Source: Cryptomeria japonica (lineage: Eukaryota > Streptophyta > Pinopsida > Cupressales > Cupressaceae). Taken from it: a DNA stretch of 60,000 nt. The DNA lies in assembly GCF_030272615.1 (NCBI RefSeq), contig NC_081408.1:616464476-616524475 (forward strand). The letters run 5' to 3'. Shown here piece by piece: positions 1 through 9,316 of the stretch. The stretch's first letter is position 1. Every line of letters begins with the position of its first letter. Under the pieces are notes generated by a model that saw only the letters and a list, made by a program, of their open reading frames with translations, was not told where the DNA came from and searched no databases. A program made the position numbers and the translations under genes.

Positions 1-3000
1 CACTTTGTGAAATATTCAGTGGCGGTAATAATGAATTTGTGGCCATTGGATGAAGATGGATGAATCTTACCCACAAGGTCAAGGCCCCATTGACAAAAAG
101 GCCATGGTGTTGTGATTGGTTGCAGTTCCTGTGCTGGTGCATGTATCAGGTCACCGTGAACTTGACATTTCTTGCATTTCCTGACAAAGTAGTAGGAATC
201 CTTTTCCATAGATGGCCAATAATATCCAGCTCGCAGGAGTTTCTTGGCGAGTGATGGACCACTTGAATGAGTCCCGCAAATTCCTTCATGTACTTCTTCC
301 AAAGCCTTTGTTATCTCATCTTGTTCCAGACATCGAAGGAGAGTACCATCAAGACTACGTCGGTATAGGGTTTCGGCAATAATGGTATATCGAGCAGTTT
401 GGCGAATGAAGGTTTTACGTTGGTTATTTGATTGGTTGGGAGGAAGGGTATGATCGTGGAGATAGGTGTAGAAATCACCGTACCATGGGGATTCAGAACT
501 GACAAGGCGACATATCATTTCGGATTCGGGGATATCATAAGCGGGAATCCAAAGCTGTTCTACCAAGAACTCGTAGCGTGTTGAATTCTGTGGAAGATCT
601 AGGAGAGATGCGATAGTAGCCATAGCGTCAGCAGCTCGATTCTGATCTCTTGGTATCTGCTCAAAAGTGATAATAGTAAATGATGTCTTTAGAGTGTCCA
701 CCATTTTTTTGTATGGCATGAGTTTATCATCCTTGGTCTGATACTCATCTGTTGCTTGTCGAATGACCAGTTGGGAATCGCCATATACTTGCAGTTCTTG
801 TAATTTCCATTGTATGGCTAGCCTGAGTCTTGTGATCAAGGCCTCATACTCTGCTATGTTGTTTGTGCATGGAAATGTGAGCCTGTAAGACTTCGGGATG
901 CTATCACCTTGAGGTATGATAAACAGAATGCCTGCCCCCGAGCCGTGCCTAGTGTATGAACCATCAAAATATAGTTTCCATGGTTGTGCTTCTGTGATCA
1001 TGAATATCTCTTCATCTGGAAAATTGGAAATGAGGGGATGATCGCCTATGAGTGGTGCATCGGCCAACTGATCTGCAATAACCTGACCTTTGATAGCTTT
1101 ACGGTCCACGTACTCGATGTCAAATTCACTTAGAATCATTACCCATTTGGCCAAGCGGCCTGTCAATGCTGCTTTGCTGAGTAAATACTTGAGTGGATCA
1201 ATCTTTGCGATGAGTTGTACCTTGTGTGTCAACAGATAGTGTCGCAATTTTGCGGCTGCTAAGATCATTGCTAGGCAAGCTCGCTCAATAGGTGTGTAAT
1301 TGAGTTCATAGCCAACCAGTGTGCGAGAGATGTAGTAAATAGCACACTCTTTTCCTTCTGCATTATGTTGTGCCAGTAGTACACCCAATGCTGTACTTGT
1401 TGCTGAGATATAGAGCAATAATGGTCTACTTGGATCTGGTGGCATCAGCAATGGTGGATTCATGAGATAGTCTTTAAGCGCCTGAAATGCTTGCTGGCAT
1501 CTGTCATCCCACTGAAAGCGGATGTTCTTGTGTAGCAGGTGTGTGAATGGGTGACACTTATCAGCCAATTGTGCAATGAATCTGCGGATAGATTGAAGCT
1601 GTCCTTGTAGTGTTCTTAGCTGACTGATATTCTTTGGAGGTGGCATGTCCATGATTGCTTTAACCTTTGCTGGATCGACCTCAATACCTTTGCTTGAGAC
1701 AATGTATCCTAGAAGCTTCCCGGAGGTCACTCCGAAGACACATTTCTTTGGGTTGAGTCGAACATGGTATTGTTCCAGTCTATCAAAGATTTTATCTAAG
1801 ATGTGAAGATGTCCTTCTCTAGTAAGTGATTTTGCTAATAAATCATCCACATAATCTTCCATTATAGTATGCATCATATCATGGAAGATGGTGGTCATTG
1901 CTCTTTGATAGGTCGCTCCTGCATTCTTTAGACCAAAAGGCATTACATTCCAGCAGTATGTGCCCCATGGACATGTGAAGGCTGTCTTATGTTGATCTTC
2001 GGGTGCGATCTTTATCTGATTGTAGCCGGAAAAGCCATCCATGAGTGAAAGCATGGCATGTCCTGCTGTCAGATCCACTATGATGTCGATATTTGGTAGG
2101 GGAAAGTCATCCTTAGGACATGCCTTATTCAGATCTCTGAAGTCAGTACAAATGCGGATGCCCCCTTTTGGTTTGCCGACAGGCACAATATTGGAGATCC
2201 ATTCTGCATAATCAATTGGTCTAATGAAACCAACATCTAGGAGTTTCTTGAGTTCTGTTTTGACTAGCACTGCAATCTGGGGATGCATCTTACGAAGCTT
2301 CTGCTTGACCGGTTTGGCTCCTTCTGCTACTGTGAGATGATGCATAACTAAATCCGGATCAAGCCCAGGCATGTCTGCATATGACCATGCAAAGTTGATC
2401 TGACGCTGCTGGAAGAACTCTATAAATTGAGGCTGTTCCTCTGGAGTGAGAAGAGATGCCAGATGTATGATATGAGGGTTTTCAGGAGTCCCCACATTGT
2501 ATTCTTGGGTCTCCTCAATGAGGATCGTTGATCGTTCCTGTTGTGTACTACCAGGGAGAATGTCAAACCCTTCATCCTCAGGTGCCTCAGAGAGGTTTTC
2601 ACCGTTGGATACGCTCTTTCTTTTTACTGTTGTCGGATCAAATAGTGCCACAGTGTGGTTTTCACTAGAAGATCCATGTTTTATTGTTATATTTTTGCAG
2701 CTGAAGGGTTTGGCATCTGCCCCGAAGTATGCTGCGCTATTAAGTTGAATGGCGAATCCAGCTTTGTGATCCCCGCTTGGTAGATTATCCCTTAATTCCA
2801 AAAAGTCAATGATAGCCTCATCGTTTTGGAAGAGGTCAAGACATGGGGGATTTGGTTGGTTCCATTTGATGAGTTCAGGGTGGATAATGGGCATTACTTC
2901 ATCGATTAAGTTAAGTGCGGGAGATGTATCAGTGAGGGTTAAGACAGTGTGGTGAAGGTCGTTGATGGTACTCTCCTTATCAGAATCCGGCGTAGGATGA

Positions 3001-6000
3001 GACGTAGGGTCTGTGGAAGATGTTTCCAGCTCAGGTACCCAAGTGGTCTTTATCTGTGCTTCTCCGTAAACAGGAATGTCTTTGCGTGGCGGAGGTGGTG
3101 ACGTGTCTTCCTCATCTGAAGTGTTAAGCTGTACAGAATCAAATTCCCACTCATGTGAGTCGGTCTCTGAATCACTTTCCAGCATCCGATTGCTATACCA
3201 TACTGGGATGTCGCTGGAGTTGAATATTGCAGGTGTGATTGGTTTATGTACCTTTGAGGTGATTGGTGCTGCAGGAACTGTGATGGGGTTTAAAGGTTTT
3301 GTCACTGGAAGTATCGACAGGGTTGATTTAGTGGCTTCTATTGGAACGGCTGGTGCCATAGATGCTGCTACGGGTTCCAATATAGTTGCTGCTATGAATG
3401 GTTTTATTGATGTGATGACTGCTGTGGATGGGATTACTAGTTCGATTGGTGGGATTTTTGGCACTGATGACGGTTGCGGTGGGTTTGTGAGCCTCGATGG
3501 GGCAGTGACAATATTGCTTGATGGTGCTTTGATTATGAAAGGTGTCCTCTTTACAGTAGGTGGGCAAAATGGTTTGCTAGGTTTTCCTTTAAATCTGAGT
3601 TTAGGAAGGATCTCTTTTTCAAAGCCTAGGCCTGTATTACCTTTGGGCTTGAACTCTAGCAGCAGCGGTTCATGTCGTCCTTGTTTGCAGTATCCCAAAG
3701 CACTCTGACCATCATATCCCATTCTTTGCATAATGAGGAGGCCTTTGCCATACTGTTCTGTAGGAAGTGTAACTCGCGGTATGTCAATGGTGATGGGATC
3801 TTTATAGATCCAGTCCGCTAAGTCCTCATCTTGTGTTTCTTCCTCTTGACTCCTTCCAAGGATGAAAGGCGTCCAAGCACATGCTGGCGTGATTAGTCGT
3901 TGCTGGAGTAACTGCTGTGGTTTACCATGTGTTCTAGGAGAAGTGGGCATTTGTCCCACACAAAAGAGCTGACTTAAGTTGTATTCTCCAGGACCTTCCT
4001 CTGCGACTTTCATCTTAAGCTTTTCTTGCTTGGGTATAGTGGTGTTCGAACCGGCAAGAGAGGTGGGACTTACATATGATGTGGAGGAAATGGCTTCCCT
4101 ATTATTAGGAACAGTAATCTCTGGTTGATGGCTGATATTATGGCAAAAAGCAAAAGGATTTGCATCACCCAGGATTGTGATCTCTGCACCATTATGTGGG
4201 AACTTGATACATTGATGGTAGGTAGATGGAACGGCTTGCATGGCATGTATCCAAGGTCTCCCTAATAATAGATTATATGGCAGAGGAAGGTCCAGAACCT
4301 GACAGATGATGTGCTTTACCACAGGGCCCACTCGGATTGGTAGTACCACAGCTCCTTTGGATGAACGCTCTGCATCATCATAGGCCTTGATGGTGATCTT
4401 CTTGCGAGGATCCACTGATTCTACTGCATAGCCCAATGCTGTGACCAACTGTAGTGTGCAAATGTTTAGGCCTGCTCCATTATCTATCAAGACTCGCTTG
4501 ATCCTGTGTTGGTTGACAAAGCCTTCAATGTGGAGCGAAGCATTATGAGGTTGTTGGAAAGAAGAGTTGTCACTTTCGGAAAAAGTGAGACAGGGTGATG
4601 ACTTTAGATTTCCAACCATGGCTTGAAATTGGTCCGTGTTCAGGTTTGCAGGGACTGACGCCTCTTGGAGTGCTTGATCCAAGATTGTTTTATGAGAGGG
4701 TGACAGACGCAAAAGCTCCAAAATGGATATGAGCGCAGGGGTTTTATCTAATTGTTCCACAAGATTGTACTGCTTTGGGATGGAGGTGGCGCCTTGTGGA
4801 GCTGCCTTGATGGTGACCTTGCCATGACGTGTAACAACATTGCAATTTGAGGTGGGATTTTTGAAGGTGATAGTTGCAATTTGTTCACTGGCATCATACA
4901 GGTGATTGACAGTGTAGTTATACGCAGCTTGCGTATAATCAGTGGTATCAGGACCTCGTCTGGACGTGGAAGGACCCCTTTGATCTTGTGATGGAAGTGG
5001 ATTCTTGAACATCTGATGATCATGATTGGTCATTTTCGGATCATGTCCTTCAATCTCAATTTCTCCTCGATCAATAAGATCTTGAATGAGATCTTTCAAT
5101 CGGTGACAATTACTTGTCTTGTGTCCTCTTCCTTGATGAAACTCACAGTGTTCAGTATCTCGCCACCACACTGGTTTGACCTGAGGTTCATAGTTGGATA
5201 GCTTAGGTAGAGTGATCAAATTCTGAGAAATGAGTTGTCGCATCACTGTTTCAATGGGTTCCCCTAGGGGAGTGTATGTGCGTTTTTGTTTTTGTGGACG
5301 AGGTCTTGGTTCATCCTGAGATGTGATGCGACCTTGATTAGGAAGAACATTTGTGTTATTTTGAGGTGGAGGATTTTGTCCTGCAAACCGAACCACAGGT
5401 TGTGCATTTTGGACAGTCCGAGCATCCACAACTCCATCGTTGACGAGATTCTTATTCTTATTCCAGAAGTTTGGTTTATCACTATTGAAGCGCGGGTGAG
5501 GACCATCTTTGGGTTCATTAAAGATTTTGATGAGTCCTTTTTTGATGAGTGCCCGTTCACATTTTATACCCTTGGTGATCATATCGTTAAAAGAATCTGT
5601 ATCTTTGACATCCAGGTGAAATTCCATTTCTTCGTTTAAGTTGGAAATGAAAATTTCCACTAGTTCTCGTTCAGGTAACTGAAGAGAACGTCTGCTAGAC
5701 ATTTGGCGCCATCGTTGCAGGAATACTGAGAATAATTCACCTGGTTTTTGTTTGGTGTTGCATAGATCAGCCATGGTGATGTCGCGTTCAATATTATAAG
5801 AGTAATGAGACAGGAACTTCTGGATGAGTTCCTCAAATGTTCTTATGCCACCTGGTAGTCGGGAAAACCATGATGTGGTTGTTCCTCCCAAGCTTTGGGG
5901 AAAAAGGCGCATTAAGTATGTGTCTTCATATGCGACTTCGAGACAAGCGGAATGAAATTCTCGGACATGATCGCGGGGATCTCCCTTTCCTCTATATTTT

Positions 6001-6533
6001 TCGAATTTTGGTGTTTCGAACCCGCGTGGAAAGGGTGGCATATAAAGATTCCTATCAAACGGATAGGGACAGATGTCGTTAAGTGAGAATTGATTGGTCT
6101 TAACACCACTATGAAGTTGTTGGGCGAGATTCTTGACTTGTTGCCGCAACATCTCCATTTCATTAGGAGGAGGAGGTGGTGGGTTACCTCGAGGGATGTT
6201 ATATCTGATGGGATCTCTACGCCTTTCCTCCTCATGGCGACTTTGTCTTTCTGATGCTTGTCTTAATTGGGTGAGATCAAAGTCAGAGGGTAGTTTGGCT
6301 CCTTCTTGAGCAAGTCGTAAAAAGTGAGCATCCGCATTGCTCCTTAGTATTTCATCGAATAATCTGTTAAAATGAGGGTTATGCTGAACCCTTTCGATTG
6401 TTGAAGGAGTGGGAGTACTTGGGTTTGCATCATTCCCATTTCCTCCAAGTGCTTCTTGAAATTCATTGAGGTTGTCCTCTTCTTCCTCAATTTCCATTTC
6501 TCGTTGCCTTGATCGTGATCGGGTTTGAGCCAT
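1..6533 (-). CDS. Gag-Pol polyprotein of element A, uninterrupted, truncated by window edge
   Basis: I read this frame codon by codon from the ATG at 6533 to the window edge and found no stop (at least 2,177 codons). In order: Gag, with NPHFNRL near residue 60, a capsid segment (FPRGFETPKFEKYRGKGDP) near 180, and a knuckle-like CEFHQGRGHKTSNC; aspartic protease VLIDNGAG near residue 684 (Asp codon 4482-4484) with LLLGRPWIH downstream; a G-patch-like stretch near 924-967; reverse transcriptase with FSGYNQI, FGLKNAG and YVDD (1842-1853, residue 1561); RNase H (YISATSTALGVLLAQ); a second RNase H with FDGS, AEYEAL, YGDSQLV and NRAADAM; integrase H..H..CxxC (KCKKC) and the first core motif WGLDLVG. 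The product would make particles, copy RNA and integrate the DNA. Gag, protease and pol share one frame with no shift. The start was chosen at the first ATG before the conserved Gag residues. Confidence 0.93.
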   Translation of the reverse strand, partial: MAQTRSRSRQREMEIEEEEDNLNEFQEALGGNGNDANPSTPTPSTIERVQHNPHFNRLFDEILRSNADAHFLRLAQEGAKLPSDFDLTQLRQASERQSRHEEERRRDPIRYNIPRGNPPPPPPNEMEMLRQQVKNLAQQLHSGVKTNQFSLNDICPYPFDRNLYMPPFPRGFETPKFEKYRGKGDPRDHVREFHSACLEVAYEDTYLMRLFPQSLGGTTTSWFSRLPGGIRTFEELIQKFLSHYSYNIERDITMADLCNTKQKPGELFSVFLQRWRQMSSRRSLQLPERELVEIFISNLNEEMEFHLDVKDTDSFNDMITKGIKCERALIKKGLIKIFNEPKDGPHPRFNSDKPNFWNKNKNLVNDGVVDARTVQNAQPVVRFAGQNPPPQNNTNVLPNQGRITSQDEPRPRPQKQKRTYTPLGEPIETVMRQLISQNLITLPKLSNYEPQVKPVWWRDTEHCEFHQGRGHKTSNCHRLKDLIQDLIDRGEIEIEGHDPKMTNHDHQMFKNPLPSQDQRGPSTSRRGPDTTDYTQAAYNYTVNHLYDASEQIATITFKNPTSNCNVVTRHGKVTIKAAPQGATSIPKQYNLVEQLDKTPALISILELLRLSPSHKTILDQALQEASVPANLNTDQFQAMVGNLKSSPCLTFSESDNSSFQQPHNASLHIEGFVNQHRIKRVLIDNGAGLNICTLQLVTALGYAVESVDPRKKITIKAYDDAERSSKGAVVLPIRVGPVVKHIICQVLDLPLPYNLLLGRPWIHAMQAVPSTYHQCIKFPHNGAEITILGDANPFAFCHNISHQPEITVPNNREAISSTSYVSPTSLAGSNTTIPKQEKLKMKVAEEGPGEYNLSQLFCVGQMPTSPRTHGKPQQLLQQRLITPACAWTPFILGRSQEEETQDEDLADWIYKDPITIDIPRVTLPTEQYGKGLLIMQRMGYDGQSALGYCKQGRHEPLLLEFKPKGNTGLGFEKEILPKLRFKGKPSKPFCPPTVKRTPFIIKAPSSNIVTAPSRLTNPPQPSSVPKIPPIELVIPSTAVITSIKPFIAATILEPVAASMAPAVPIEATKSTLSILPVTKPLNPITVPAAPITSKVHKPITPAIFNSSDIPVWYSNRMLESDSETDSHEWEFDSVQLNTSDEEDTSPPPPRKDIPVYGEAQIKTTWVPELETSSTDPTSHPTPDSDKESTINDLHHTVLTLTDTSPALNLIDEVMPIIHPELIKWNQPNPPCLDLFQNDEAIIDFLELRDNLPSGDHKAGFAIQLNSAAYFGADAKPFSCKNITIKHGSSSENHTVALFDPTTVKRKSVSNGENLSEAPEDEGFDILPGSTQQERSTILIEETQEYNVGTPENPHIIHLASLLTPEEQPQFIEFFQQRQINFAWSYADMPGLDPDLVMHHLTVAEGAKPVKQKLRKMHPQIAVLVKTELKKLLDVGFIRPIDYAEWISNIVPVGKPKGGIRICTDFRDLNKACPKDDFPLPNIDIIVDLTAGHAMLSLMDGFSGYNQIKIAPEDQHKTAFTCPWGTYCWNVMPFGLKNAGATYQRAMTTIFHDMMHTIMEDYVDDLLAKSLTREGHLHILDKIFDRLEQYHVRLNPKKCVFGVTSGKLLGYIVSSKGIEVDPAKVKAIMDMPPPKNISQLRTLQGQLQSIRRFIAQLADKCHPFTHLLHKNIRFQWDDRCQQAFQALKDYLMNPPLLMPPDPSRPLLLYISATSTALGVLLAQHNAEGKECAIYYISRTLVGYELNYTPIERACLAMILAAAKLRHYLLTHKVQLIAKIDPLKYLLSKAALTGRLAKWVMILSEFDIEYVDRKAIKGQVIADQLADAPLIGDHPLISNFPDEEIFMITEAQPWKLYFDGSYTRHGSGAGILFIIPQGDSIPKSYRLTFPCTNNIAEYEALITRLRLAIQWKLQELQVYGDSQLVIRQATDEYQTKDDKLMPYKKMVDTLKTSFTIITFEQIPRDQNRAADAMATIASLLDLPQNSTRYEFLVEQLWIPAYDIPESEMICRLVSSESPWYGDFYTYLHDHTLPPNQSNNQRKTFIRQTARYTIIAETLYRRSLDGTLLRCLEQDEITKALEEVHEGICGTHSSGPSLAKKLLRAGYYWPSMEKDSYYFVRKCKKCQVHGDLIHAPAQELQPITTPWPFCQWGLDLVGKIHPSSSNGHKFIITATEYFTK

Positions 6534-8952
6534 TTTGTTTACAAGTTTGGTTTTGAAGTTGATTGAAGATGATGATGAGTGGTGATGAAATGAAAGATTG
6601 ATGGGTTGGTGATGTGTGTTGTGGATCTCTAGCACTTTAAGGTAGATGTAACCGAAATTCCTTTTTTGAATTTGCTTGTTTGTTTTAATGATTTTTGGAT
6701 GTGATAAGGTGTAGAGAAATCTGAGATGTGTTACAGATTTTGACTACCTAGCAATGAGAGGATTCACTCATGAACTAGTTTTATCCTGCGTAGATGTGTC
6801 TCTTAGGATGAGCTTATCCTAGATGTAGAAACAATCTAAAAAGTGAGGTGATGTGTTTGATTTCAAGCAATATCTAAAAAGGAATCTTGGGACAAGAACC
6901 TCTTAATGTTTTGAGAGTTTTGGGATGGATTGATGATGGAATGATAATGTATGAGTAAGATGATGGATGTTTTGTTTTTAACTTCAATAAAAACTCTGTG
7001 TCACAAATGGAACAAACTCTTCTTCTTCCCTTTCAGGTGTTGGTGGCACTTCTCGAGCTATGTTGTAGGTGATACAAATGTTTGGGAAGAAATTGGGATT
7101 AATCTTTCCTCCTTGATTTTTGTGATAACTCAGAGCTCTATATTGCATAAAAGCTCTGCGGTTTAATGATTCAGAATCAAACTCGTTTGTTTTACCTTGA
7201 AGATAGAGACGCATGCGATGTAGAAAGACTCTATGTGAGACAAAGATTTGTCTATTGAGATAGAAGAATTTCCTCCTTTTGATCAAAGCCTTTGAGCTTA
7301 ATGGTCTTCTTTTCAAGGTAATATTCTGATGACACTTCTTCTTTCGCAAGATGTGAAGAATGGTCATAAAATTTGACTCTTTGTTGTTTGTACTTTGTTT
7401 TTGATGTGTTTGGTTGTTTTTGAGAAATGTTGGATGAGTACTTTGTTTTTGAAAGTGATTTGCTGATTTTTCTTTGACAAGAAAACAAAGCAAGCACACA
7501 AACACAAAATTGTAGCCTTAAAGGCACAAATGAGTATGGGTCTAGATCAACCCAATTCTTGGACTTGTATATGACCCTTCCTTTAGATTTATTTTAAGGT
7601 GTATTTCCAAAGCCTGAAGTCGGCTCAATTTGCACTAGGTCTGTAAAACGAACACACTTCAAACACTCTTTATCCCTATGGTCAGATGGCCAGTTGTGAT
7701 AAATTTAGCCCACATCTTAATATTTCTTCGACTTTGGTACTACATACCTTATGAATCCCGCCGTGGCAGGTAAGGATGTGATATACTAAGTCTTGCACGA
7801 GCATAACAAATAGATGATCCCTATGATGGGGGAGTCACCACTTTTATCAAGCCACAAGTGACTTTTCAAAAAGCTATGTTTCTACTCAAGGAAATATGTA
7901 TGGTGAGTATCTTGGGAGCAAAACCATCTATGCTCTTGCACTAAATTATACCTCAAATATCCTCAATCAATAGAACGGGTGGGCTACTACTTTAAAGGTG
8001 TTTAGTCATGTTCGATGTTTTTGGACATAAGTTCATTCTGCAGTGACTCACTTAAGAGCCTTGTAACTAGTGGTGGGGCCCATTTGTCCTTTCGGCCAGT
8101 TACACTGTAGGAACAGCTATACCCAAGGCTACAGCTTTCGCTCTCACCTAATTTCTATAGCGGCTCGAAGGATTTACCGCTCGAGGTCGTTCCCAAGAGT
8201 ATCGATCCCTTGGCAGGCCTCTCTTAAAAAGATAAAATTTGAGTGTTACTAACACTTTTCTCTTGCACCTAGGACCACGAGAGCCAAGGGAGAGGATAGT
8301 GTGTGTTAGAAGTAGGTCCACTCGACTGACTGTTTTGCACAAGCATGCCAAATACGGAAAACACTTGTTCTTTTTAGTCCAGCATTTGCAATGTGATTTA
8401 ACTATTTGGAGATGTTGCTCCAACAGCCATGGTGTTCATTTTTAGCTTCAAAGCAATATGTTTTGTAATCTAGAATTGAGAAATCCTGGTCAACTTAATG
8501 AAAAACACGTTTTGCTTTGAAGAAATTTTTTTTGTTTTTGCCAAAAATAAAGACAAGGGGATTAATTTTAAGCACCAAAACAAAAATGCATCCCTAACTT
8601 GCAATGAAAGCAAAACTTTTGAGTTTTGTTGTTCTTTTTATTTTGCAAAGAAAGGTGAGTGTTCTTTTTAAGCACCAAAAACAAGTGTTAGGTTCGTTTT
8701 ATGCACTTCAAAGTAAAATGTGAGGTTTGATTTTTAATTTTGTGCAAAAAAGGAAAATGAATTCTTTTTAACCAACTTTTTAAAGAAAGCAAAAAGAAAA
8801 GATTTTATGGCATCTACTAACTCCTCCTCCTCCTGCACACAACAAGATTAGAACCTGCACTTGGTAAATGGTCAAAACGTTAGTGTGGGCTTACACAAGC
8901 CTAAATGCTGATTTTGGGTTACAAAGCGAATTGGACAACACTCTGTCGCAAT
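6534..8952 (-). other. Non-coding leader of element A
   Basis: About 2.4 kb between the periodic repeat and the gag ATG. Short open frames occur on both strands (for example 6984-7505 minus), but none shows a recognisable motif or sustained coding character. Long leaders of this kind are usual in Tat/Ogre elements. I see no further element inside it. Confidence 0.6.
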
Positions 8953-9227
8953 AGCGCTATTCTGCTTTTTATACAAAAGCGCTAATTGATACAAAAGTGC
9001 TAATCTGCGGTATCAGAAGCGCTATTATACACAGTAGCGCTTAAAGAAGAAATAAATCCGAGAAGACAAAAGCGTTGAAGTGTGTCAATAGCGCTGAAAC
9101 TGGGACAATAGCGCTGAAATGTTGTTAATAGCGCTGGAACATTTTCAATAGCGCTATTTTAGGGTCAATAGCGCTAAAACAAATTGTTGCAAAAGCGCTA
9201 AAACGCGTTCAAAAGCGCCGAAGCGCG
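8953..9227 (-). repeat. 20-bp-periodic AGCGCT cluster in the leader of element A
   Basis: The palindrome AGCGCT occurs exactly at 8953, 8978, 9018, 9036, 9090, 9110, 9130, 9150, 9170 and 9194. One-base variants lie near 8996, 9071, 9214 and 9222. Five central copies are exactly 20 bp apart; most others are 18-25 bp apart. The flanks are less conserved, though CAATAGCGCT(G/A)AAA recurs. The cluster starts about 50 bp downstream of the primer site, so it lies in the 5' leader of genomic RNA. Confidence 0.92.
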
Positions 9228-9275
9228 ACCTGTGTGGCAATTTCAACAAGAAAAATGTTAATTTCAAAAAAATCA

Positions 9276-9314
9276 ATCAGAAGGTTGCGTGTTCGATTCA
9301 CGTCGGGTTCACCA
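9276..9314 (-). promoter_or_regulatory. Primer binding site of element A, complementary to the 3' half of tRNA-Trp
   Basis: On the minus strand it begins TGGTGAACCCGACGTGAA, complementary to the 3' end of plant tRNA-Trp(CCA) including CCA. The match to the tRNA as I remember it does not stop after 18 nt. It continues about 39 nt through the T arm and variable loop to the anticodon stem, ending near position 38. The site lies two bases inside the LTR end, as expected for minus-strand priming. Confidence 0.85.
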
Positions 9315-9316
9315 AA

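Noticed and set aside
3076-3708. 210-codon plus-strand frame (Gly/Val/Ile-rich)
   Set aside because: It is the complement of the protease-RT linker in A's intact minus-strand polyprotein. The composition follows from that coding strand.
6984-7505. 173-codon minus-strand frame in A's leader
   Set aside because: Low-complexity Lys/Asn/Gln composition from AT-rich sequence, no motif, and out of line with gag. It could be a leader ORF, but nothing supports it.
8953-9227. CRISPR-like array (short repeats at regular steps)
   Set aside because: The repeat core is 6 bp with degenerate flanks and no spacer-length units. It lies in a plant retrotransposon leader.
9276-9314. Fragment of a genuine tRNA-Trp gene
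   Set aside because: Only the 3' half is present, it ends in an encoded CCA, and it sits exactly at the LTR-internal border, so it is a primer binding site.
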